NCBI RefSeq assembly: GCF_020184175.1
Contig: NC_065531.1
Span: forward strand, 23,705,213 to 23,769,212
Direction: 5' to 3'
DNA: 64,000 nucleotides
From: Aphis gossypii
Lineage: Eukaryota > Arthropoda > Insecta > Hemiptera > Aphididae
Part shown: piece after piece, positions 55,897-64,000 of the stretch
Position numbering within the stretch: position 1 is the first letter of the stretch
How the letters are laid out: each line of letters begins with the position of its first letter
Made by a program: the position numbers and the translations under genes
Notes under the pieces: model-generated
Database searches by the model: none
What the model saw: the letters and a program-made list of their open reading frames with translations, nothing else
Told to the model about the DNA's origin: nothing

Positions 55897-58800
55897 ATGG
55901 AATCAGCTGTTAAGGGTGAACTTGTTGAAATTGAACGATTTAAAAACTGTTCGAGAACGTTTATTGTTAAAAACAAGGAAGAAATAATAGACTACTATGT
56001 ATTTTTTAGTTATGTTTCTGAAATGTTAATTTCTAGGTTAACACAATCAAGCCAGCAGTCGACAATTAAATTTAATTTACATGTTGATAGCATGTATGAA
56101 CAACTATTAACGAATGAAGTACAAGATATGTCATTTAAAACAACAAACGTATTAGCATGCAAATCATCCAATTTTAATAGCTTATTATAAAAAATGTTTA
56201 ACAAACTATTATCTGAGGAAGAACAGTTTATATCAAAAAAATCAGGCTGGTCACTTAAATCTATAGATTGTATACAATTACGAATTAATACAGTTAATCC
56301 TCTTAAAGGAGGAAAAACATATTTAGATTTACCTAGTCATATTAAAAAAAAAAAGCAGTTATTAATGTAAAAAATAACGATAACGAATGTTTCAAGTATT
56401 CAATACTAAGTAAGTACGATAATCGTTTGAATAAATCTCGGTTTAACAAAAAATATTTTGGTATGTTAGAAAAAAAAAGTGGGTTTAATTTTAAATGCAT
56501 CGATTTTCCAACACCTATAACTCAGTTAAAAAAATTTGAAAAAATAAACAATGTATCAATAAATATTTACAGCTTAGATGATAATAATGTAATTTACCCA
56601 TTACGTATAACTAATATGAAAAAAAAAAAATCATTTTGATCTTTTTCTATTTGGTGATAATAATACAGCTCATTATTGTTATATTAACAACTTCTCGAGG
56701 TTTATTAGAAGCCAAAGAACTAAAAATGTTCAAAATTGATTATATGTAAGAGATGTTTTACAAGTTTTGGAAATAAACCGTGTAAAAGCAAACTTTGGGG
56801 TGAAACAGGATTAATTAGACATAAAGAAATGTGTATTAAAAATAAATTAGGAAAACCTATAATGTTTGAAAAAGGAGATGACGATTTCATATATTTCAAA
56901 AACTATAAAAATACTCAACGAATCCCAATTGTTATATACGCTGACTTCGAATGTATTTTAAACCCTAAACAACCTGATAAATTCTTTCAAAATAGTAAAA
57001 AAAAAAAAAACTCATATCACACATTTACATAAACTTATGAGTTACGGGTTTTATGTAAAAGTTGACTATAATATTATTTCGAAAAAATTAATAAAAAAGT
57101 TTGAAATTCCTAGAAAAGTAGTAATATACAGAGGTAAAAATGCCGCAAAAAAAATTTATGAATAGTATGATAATTATAGGAAATAAAATTAATGATATTT
57201 ATAAAACTAATTTACCAATTAACGAATTGACTTTAAAAGAAGAAAAAAATTTTCAAAAAGCTAAGGTTTGTGAAAAATGTTTATTAACTTTTAAAGATAA
57301 TAATTTGTTAAAAGTTCGAGATCACTGTCATATAACTGGAAATTATAGACGATGTATTTGTGTAAAATGTAATTTTCAGCTAACTAATCCATCATTGTAC
57401 CAATCTTCTTTCATAATCTAGCATATGACAGTCACTTTATAATTCGAGAACTTGGATGTAACGATAAAGATATTCATGTTATACCTAATTCATCTGAAAA
57501 ATATATATCATTTAGTAAAGCAATCGCACCAAAATTTAACATAAAGTTTGTTGATACATACCGTTTTATGGCTGAAAAATAAGTAAACTAGCAAAAAATT
57601 TATCGGAAGATAAGTCGAGGTTTAGAGAACTATTAAAATATTTTCTATTGAAGTGTTAGATTTAGTTACACGAAAAGGAGTCTTCCCTTATGAATATGTT
57701 GATAGTTGGAGTAAACTTAATGATTCTTTTTTACCTTCAAAGCTTAAATTTTATAGCACTCTAACCGATGAAAATATTACTGATGACGATTATATACATG
57801 CGAAAAATGTATGGAACGTGTTTAATATAAAGACATTAGGTGAATACAGTGATCATTATTTAAAAACTGATGTTGCTATACTAGCTGATGTGTTTGAAAA
57901 TTTCAGAGACTTATGTTTATCTACTCTTGAGCTAGATCCTGCTTATTATATGACTGCTCCAGGATTTGCGTATGACTGTATGCTTAAATATACTAAGATC
58001 GAATTAGAAAGGTTAAAATGTCCTAACATGCTTTTGTTTATCGAGAACTCAATTCGTGGGGGAATAACTCAATCAACTAAAAGGTATGCTAAAGCAAATA
58101 TACCAAATATTGAAGGATTGAATTATAATTCTAACGAACCGATTACATGGTTAACATATCTTGATTGTGTAAATTTATATGGAAAGTCTATGTTAACAGA
58201 ATTACCTTTTAAAGATTTTGAATGGGTTGATGACTTAAATATAGACGTAACTAAAATTGCTGATGATTCTGAAGTTGGATATATATTAGAAGTTGATGTC
58301 GACTACCCTAAAATTTGCATAAAACTCATAATGATTTCCCGTTTTTACCGTTAAACGAATGTCCACAAATTCTAATGTTAAGAAATTGTTAACTACACTA
58401 TTACCGAAAAAAAACTATATTGTTCATTACAAAAATTTAAAACAAGCGATTTCTCACGGTCTTAAACTTGTAAAAATTCATCGAGCTATCCGATTTTCTC
58501 AAAAGAAATGATGGCATCGTACATTGAATTATGTACTAAAATGAGAACAGAAGCTAAAAACGAGTTTGAAAAAGAATTCTGGAAGCTTTTAATTAATAGT
58601 GTTTTTGGAAAATGTATGGAGAATGTTCGAACAAGAATTTCTATAAAACTGATTTCGTCAGAAAAAAAGCTAATAAATTAATGGCAAAAACTAATTTTAA
58701 AGAGTAGAACTATATACTCTAGGAATCTTATGGCTATTCATCAACATAAGGAAACTATTAAATTCGATAAGGCGATTTATGTAGGATCTGCAATTTTAGA

Positions 58801-59382
58801 CGTTTCAAAAACTTTTATGTATGATTTTCATTATAATGTAATGAAAAAGAAATATGGTAGAAAAATTAGTTCTTTATATTCGGATACAGATTCCTTGGTA
58901 TATAGCATTCAAACGAAAAATTTTTTCGATGATTTAAAAAATGATTTATTGCCATATTTTGACACATCTAATTATCCTAAAGACCATTATTGCTTTAGTG
59001 AAATTCATAAAAGCCAACCAGGATTCTTCAAAGACGAACTTAAATCAATAATTCTTAAAGAATTCATTTCATTGAGACCGAAATTATACGCTTATAAAAC
59101 CATAGATGATACTGTAGAAAAAAAAGCAAAAGGGTAAAAAAAAATATGTAATAAAAAATCATATGAAATTTGATTACATAGAGATATTAAATGCTTTTAT
59201 CAACCATAGACCTGTTGAGAAAAAACAATCTCACAGAAAATGAATTTCATTCAATCGAATAAACATGTTGTTCATTCAAAAACATGAACAAGCTTGTTCT
59301 CAGTGCTAATGACGATAAAAGATATATAATGAATGATGGGATAAATACATTGGCGTATGGTCATTACAAACTCACAAGATAA
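55897..59382 (+). pseudogene. Maverick protein-primed DNA polymerase B, decayed
   Basis: Fragments in order: N-terminal region 55897-56187; a SGWSLKSI block near 56240; zinc-finger-like CKRC and CEKCLLTF...HCHITGNYRRC...C blocks (about 56740, 57270); exonuclease motif YADFEC (56940); polymerase motif A region LDCVNLYGK (58165); motif B LINSVFGKCMENVR (58590); motif C YSDTDSL (58880); and a C-terminal end near 59382. At least ten frame changes or stops (for example near 56187, 56370, 56640, 57030, 57421, 57580, 58350, 58500, 58690, 59140). The key residues of motifs A and C can still be seen, but no functional enzyme is possible. It would replicate the element by protein priming. Confidence 0.8.
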
Positions 59383-59701
59383 TTTAATTAAAAACTTAAT
59401 GATTCAACAATCAGTAGGTATATACAGCGTTATTTAGCGAAATATTATACAAAATTCAACAGCTTTATTATTTTTATTGAATAAATTTAGCACTAGGAGC
59501 GGTATTACACAACAGCTTTATTATTTTTTCATTGAATAAATTTATTACTATATAGCGCTTTCTGTTTATATCAATTGTGGATATATTAAGTTTTTTAAAA
59601 ATAGACTACGGAGTACTAGGAGAGCATGTGAAATAATTAATTTTACTTGATAAAAAAATTTGTATAATATAATATTTTTTTATTATAAAAATGTGTCATA
59701 C

Positions 59702-59735
<34 letters not shown>
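59383..59735. other. Spacer between convergent polymerase and integrase
   Basis: A short direct repeat (AACAGCTTTATTATTTTT...TTGAATAAATTTA at about 59459 and 59511) and a poly-A run at 59706-59731 that also supplies T-rich termination sequence for the integrase on the minus strand. Confidence 0.5.
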
Positions 59736-59736
<1 letters not shown>

Positions 59737-60650
59737 TATTTTAAAATATCTGATGATGTTATCCATGAATTTTGACTCGAATCGAAACCTAGCCATTTAA
59801 CAAACATTTTATTACCAACTTTTTTTATAATACGTTCAACGAGGAAAGTGTCTGGAAAATCAGTTAATTTAATTTCCTGCTCGTAAAAACCACCTAAGAT
59901 TATATTGTCTGATCCATCTTTTAGTTGATAAGTTACTGGATTTGTCTGTAAAACTTTTGAAACTGTAAATATTTCCGTTGTCCAATTTGGTGTATATCCT
60001 TTACTAAATATATGTTTATACTTAGATATTCTTACTTTGTCATTAACTTTTAATTTTGGTTTGTATAATGTATCATTAAATTGTGTATTAAATTTAATTT
60101 TGTTTGTATCCGCTCGAGCTTCATTCGGTGTACATTTGATTGTTCTATGTTTTGTGTTATTATAGTTATACATAATTTTCGATATTGTATTATACCAATT
60201 CCATGTACCTGTTGCAGTAAAATGTTTATATATATTATTTTTAAGAGTTTGTATGACACGTTCAGCCATCGAACACTTAATAACACTGTATGAACTGTAA
60301 TGTTTAATTTTATATTTTTTCATTAAATTTTGAAATTGAATATTATAAAATTCTGTACCATTATCTGTTTGTAACAATTTTGGATGAGCTTTTTTCAATA
60401 TATTAAACATACCATTTGTACATTCCTTTGATGTTTTATTTTTCAACGCTTCCACCCAAACGTACTTACTATATGTGTCTATGACAACTAAAATATATTT
60501 AAAACCATAATTCTGTCTAGAATGAGATTGCATATCCATTAAATCAGCTTGCCAGAGGTCGTCAATAAACCGCGTTACTACACTACGTCTAGGAAATATT
60601 TTTCTCGCTGGTCGATGAAGCTCATTAGCTATACTCTCTAAGGTTGTCAT
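59736..60650 (-). CDS. Maverick retroviral-like integrase with chromodomain (304 aa)
   Basis: ATG at 60650 to a stop at 59736, uninterrupted. The core has Asp in WQADLMDMQ (about 34), Asp in LQTDNGTEF (about 96) and Glu in MAERVIQTLK (about 129), the DDE triad. A small SH3-like region follows (VNDKVRISKYK), then a C-terminal chromodomain-like block (VERIIKK...VKWLGFDSSQNSWI). It inserts Maverick DNA with a 5-6 bp target duplication in known members. It is shorter than usual at the N-terminus (zinc HHCC part reduced or missing), so the true start may be further upstream in decayed sequence. The only fully open core gene of this element. Confidence 0.88.
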
Positions 60651-60659
60651 TAAACTATA

Positions 60660-61702
60660 ATATTTCTTTCGCGTAATTCTTCTAAAATAGATATTATTTC
60701 ATTATTAACACCAGTATTACCAACACTTGTGATGATGTTAAAAGATTTAATCTAGTTACTAGTTCATTTGGGTCGTCATATAAACTATTGTGTTTGCGGT
60801 ATTACATCTTTATATAAACCTGAACCTTTCTTAGGCTGCGGTGTTAAAGTAAAATTAAACATATTTTCAACTGCGGGATCTGTAACCATAGAACTGTTTG
60901 CTTCTGGATTAAATAAAATGGTTCGTTTTTCATAGTCGTATCATCATTAACATTACTACGTTTAGCGTTCGAACTAGATAAATGATCCTTAATTGGTGTT
61001 AAGTTAATTTGAGGAGATCTAAGGTTATTAATTTTAGCTATATGTTCGTTTAACTGTTTTTCTTCATGTTTCATTCGATCATACAGAGGTTTTACAACGA
61101 CTGACCATTTATGATACCTTGAGGTTTTAGGTTTCCCATCTTCTTTTAAATGAACTCCAGTAGTTTTAAAATGTTGTAATAGTTTTCTATATCTTCTATA
61201 GTTGTTTTTTTCGGTTTCTTCTCACTAATAAGACCATAGTCCTATAGTCTCATGGATAGTATATCGATTCAGCAGCGAGCTGTAAGAAGCTAGTAGTTAT
61301 AGTATGTTTCAATATTAATCACTGACTTTATCATAATACATACCGTAGGATTTATCGTATCGTTTATTGTAGAACGTTTGTTATTGAAAAAATGTTCAAA
61401 TGATGAATTTAATTCATCGTCATCATCTTCGTTACTAGAGCATATGGTTTCTATTTTTTTTAATTTAGTTGGTTGTGAGTTACATAAAGTATTTTTTTCT
61501 GTCCGTGTGTACTTAATGGTTCGATTATTGGCTTAAATACATCACGGTAATAGTTGTCAGAATCTATAACACCACGTTTCATTTCCATTATTTTCCGTTT
61601 AATATTTTTTTTGATGCTATTAAATTTTCTAACAAAGCTTTTTCTTTGTTCATTGTAAATTATAAACCCAATACAACTGTATCGGATGACTATTGATAGC
61701 AC
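60660..61702 (-). pseudogene. Decayed Maverick gene beside the integrase
   Basis: Open pieces 61702-61460 (basic helical N-terminus, NSIKKNIKRKI, then PIIEPLSTHGQ) and 61074-60844, with frame breaks between. The 'basic helix, then IxEPL' text resembles an unnamed protein often found next to integrase in insect Mavericks. Function unknown. Confidence 0.4.
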
Positions 61703-61729
61703 TATGTACGGAATAACAGTACTACACTG

Positions 61730-61734
<5 letters not shown>

Positions 61735-61755
<21 letters not shown>
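61735..61755. repeat. (TA)n microsatellite
   Basis: About ten TA units right after the last Maverick gene. Confidence 0.8.
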
Positions 61756-61760
<5 letters not shown>

Positions 61761-61780
61761 TATTTTATTTTAATAAACGT

Positions 61781-62130
61781 ATGGAAACCGCATCTATATC
61801 TTCCTTCATTCATTTCCCGAGTTTTATCGATAACCAAAAACCCATAATCACTGTGATTCCAACAGAAATGGGACATTTTCCGATATCATTTCTCCGTGAT
61901 ATCTGTAGTAGGTTCACTATAATCGCAGGTATGGTAGCCCGGGATACTTTCTACGATGTGTGTAAGTTTCAAAACGATCGGTAAAAGGGTTGATTTTATA
62001 CGATTTTTGGAATTTTTAAAACACGATTATACGTAATTTAGCATAAAAGGTACCGTACGCGGATTGCTGTACCAACAATACACAATGAGAACGCCGTCTC
62101 CGTGATATTTGTAGTTGTTTACGCACCACG
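61781..62130 (+). repeat. Dispersed repeat, plus-strand copies
   Basis: CTCCGTGATATYTGTAGT occurs at about 61892 and 62093, and CGCGGATTGCTGTACCAACA at about 62056. The same text is present inverted at 63880-64000. The open frame 61781-61984 lies in this repeat and is probably not a gene. Confidence 0.6.
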
Positions 62131-62447
62131 GTCTACCTATATGATGGAATTTTCTCCGTATAGTTATTCAACTATTTTACAATTATTATACCTGTACATC
62201 GATCGGCATATTCAGTACCGGTACGGTATATACTTTTGTTCTAATTAATATTTTAAAAAAAATTGCTTTTAAATATAATTCACAGACAATGGAGCTACAT
62301 TTTTAGAATACATTTTTTATTTTTTTTAAATATTAAATAAAACAAAAGTTATTTTATTTGTCAGATACCCGTGGGATACGATGTATACCTAATTGGTTAC
62401 ACATTTTTATTGGATAATTGCATTTTCATACATTAAAATTTTTTTCC

Positions 62448-63531
62448 TTATATATGTCTTTGTAGTTTTGGTACTAATTTTATTGATTTGAATATCCCAT
62501 TTTCGAATTGTGATCGAAAAGGTATAATATTTGTTTTTTCGTATATGTATGATCCTTTCCCTGGAAATTGTACTGTCACCACTTCCCCTTCAACACTGGT
62601 TACTAGACCAGCTAGGTAAGGTTCTCCTCTTGATGTTGCTAGAAATGGAATTCCAACTGTTGGCTGCTACAAAAAAGAAAAAAAACAACATTTACTTTAT
62701 ATGTTGATAGAAGTTATCGTTTGTATTAGAAACCCAATTTTCCATTATGCCATGAGAGTAGTTCGAACAGGATGGTACATTTTTGTGGTCCACTGCAGGT
62801 TCAGGCTATGAAAAATTAAATCATACATATTATGGATTTTAATTTTTATTATTTTTTTTTTTTCATAAAATTAACGTTCCAAACACATCTAGTCTCGAGA
62901 AACTATTGAGTTCTATTTAAAACGTGTTCTATAATTTCAACTCACCAAATCTATTGACGACGGTACTCCACAGGCAGCCGAATAAGAACAACATGGCTGT
63001 AAATGGAAATCTTCTGCTGTGGGCTGATGTGGAATGTACTTTGACGGCTGCGATTCCACAACATCATTTTCGCGTCGACGTTTAGGGGTCATTATTTTGG
63101 ACATAAGGTTTATGGGGTTGTGATATACTTCGAAAATAGAGTAAATATCAGCTAACGTCTGTTGTGAGGGCGTGAAAGGGTCATAGCTGGAAGTATCTGT
63201 TAATGTTATACATATGATTGGAAATCATTCTCCGTAAAATTTGGCAATTTATTGTTTATCCTATGCGTTGAAATATTTAAAACCTACAAAAAATGTCATA
63301 TAATGTTAAATAATACCATTTTAAATCGTCCATTAAGACCGTTAGCTACAAACTCACCCCGATCAATGGTTCACAGTTTCGGATGCACGTTGCGACGTAA
63401 GTCGCTACCTCTTGGTACACTGGATTCGTCTGAAATAACGCCTGAAAAATGCATTTCACTGTGTCTGCTTGCCTATTTCTTTTAAGTCTCAATGACGCCG
63501 AGTATACCAATATCTCTTCGCTCGTCACCAC
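62448..63531 (-). CDS. 3' exons of an unidentified host gene
   Basis: Minus-strand exons: about 63531-63346 (upper border uncertain), 63196-62946, 62805-62734, 62666-62448 (stop). The last three have GT-AG borders and matching phases; the join of the first to the second is out of phase, so an exon or border is missing. Codon use and conserved character are host-like. The middle exon is Pro/Ser-rich with a basic PKRRREND patch (possible nuclear signal). The last exon forms a small beta-barrel-like block (LAGLVTSVEGEVVTVQFPGKG) like Tudor/SH3-type domains. No family assigned. The 5' end lies beyond the window. Confidence 0.55.
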
Positions 63532-63859
63532 AATGAGGTGAGATATTCAATAAGTGTGCTACGAACTCTCGGTAAACGATCACCACCAGTTTTCGAAAAT
63601 GCATGTAGAGTGTAAAATTCGTGTTAATATTGTGTTATTCAAATAGTGGAAAAAATAAATAATGCATGTATTAAGTAACTAAGAAAAATTTAATTAGCCA
63701 GATATAAGGTATAAAACGTCTTGATGTGTACAAAAACACTTCAGAACGATAGTAAATGCACCCAGGAATGCACTCATTTCACTTACAAAGCTCTAAGTCC
63801 AAAGCCTGATTTTACACGATTTTCCAAGTACGAGTACTATCGTTTAACCAATAAATTAT

Positions 63860-64000
63860 ATATCCCCCCCAGAACAAAATCATAACTACGGCACCGAGGC
63901 TAACCATACCTACGAGTTTGATGAACCTACTACAAATATCACGGAGATGGCGATCTCATTGTGCATTGTTGGTACAGCAATCCGCGTACTGTATCCGTGA
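63860..64000 (-). repeat. Dispersed repeat, inverted copy
   Basis: The reverse strand of the last 140 bases repeats the 61890-62110 unit at roughly 85% by eye; the copy runs off the window end. Confidence 0.6.

Larger units (their letters stand above)
49860..61702. mobile_element. Decayed Maverick/Polinton (adintovirus-like) element
   Basis: Defined by gene content: a protein-primed family B DNA polymerase (plus, decayed), a retroviral-type integrase with chromodomain (minus, intact), a BIR protein and several small unknown ORFs. These polymerase and integrase types together are diagnostic of Mavericks. No long terminal repeats, capsid, packaging ATPase or protease genes were recognised, so the copy is incomplete or those genes are beyond recognition. 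A mariner-like MITE (54857-55383) is inserted. Borders are the outermost assigned genes, not real ends. Confidence 0.75.

Noticed and set aside
60081..60293. Frames on both strands within the integrase
   Set aside because: Off-frame shadows of the intact integrase.
1..64000. CRISPR arrays, rRNA, tRNA, operons
   Set aside because: No regularly spaced repeats of that type and no recognisable rRNA or tRNA; primer sites that mimic tRNA 3' ends belong to LTR elements. The spliced genes show this is eukaryotic DNA.

Overview
The window is an AT-rich insect chromosome segment, probably hemipteran and most likely aphid. This is inferred from short spliced introns, long AT-rich spacers, dense TE nesting, DUF4806-like, MULE and Maverick remnants, and old densovirus copies. 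It is not bacterial or plasmid DNA. One assembly gap (100 N) lies at 29942-30041.

Layout: (1) 1-3546 is mostly non-coding, with one candidate exon. (2) 3547-18983 is a 12-exon host gene (+) for a coiled-coil protein. All splice phases agree and it gives about 490 aa. Its fifth intron is 13.3 kb because it holds two LTR elements, both antisense to the gene: an internally deleted envelope-bearing (errantivirus-like) element with apparently identical 671-bp LTRs (4487-8944), and a Gypsy element with an intact 1476-aa gag-pol and 264-bp LTRs (10042-17363). The Gypsy element carries a Helitron (10546-12145).

(3) 19006-29941 is an endogenous densovirus locus that starts 22 bp after the host stop codon. 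A partial capsid (VP) copy lies on the minus strand, then a second VP copy on the plus strand. The two share about 405 bp as an inverted repeat. The plus VP converges tail to tail on a minus-strand NS1, an ambisense order. The locus was then broken by two hAT-type MITEs (one holding a solo LTR), a pentanucleotide repeat inside the NS1 helicase, and a nest of solo LTR > MULE > hAT MITE. The MULE transposase looks intact with four exons.

(4) 30042-43833 holds relics: a broken DUF4806-like gene with a solo LTR, AT-rich tandem repeats, a Helitron Rep/helicase N-terminal piece, the 5' end of an LTR element with a tRNA-Asp-type primer site, a 5'-truncated LINE, and an EnSpm/CACTA-like transposase relic. 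(5) 43834-49440 is a Tigger/pogo element whose transposase is split by a second densovirus NS fragment (44771-46972) flanked by AAGG, and later by a hAT element.

(6) 49860-61702 is a decayed Maverick/Polinton: an intact single-BIR protein, unknown small ORFs, a decayed protein-primed DNA polymerase B and an intact chromodomain integrase. No capsid, ATPase or protease gene was recognised. (7) 61780-64000 holds a dispersed repeat family and the 3' exons of an unidentified host gene on the minus strand.

Most element borders below rest on target-site duplications (TSDs) read directly from the sequence. Family names rest on motif recognition without a database search.
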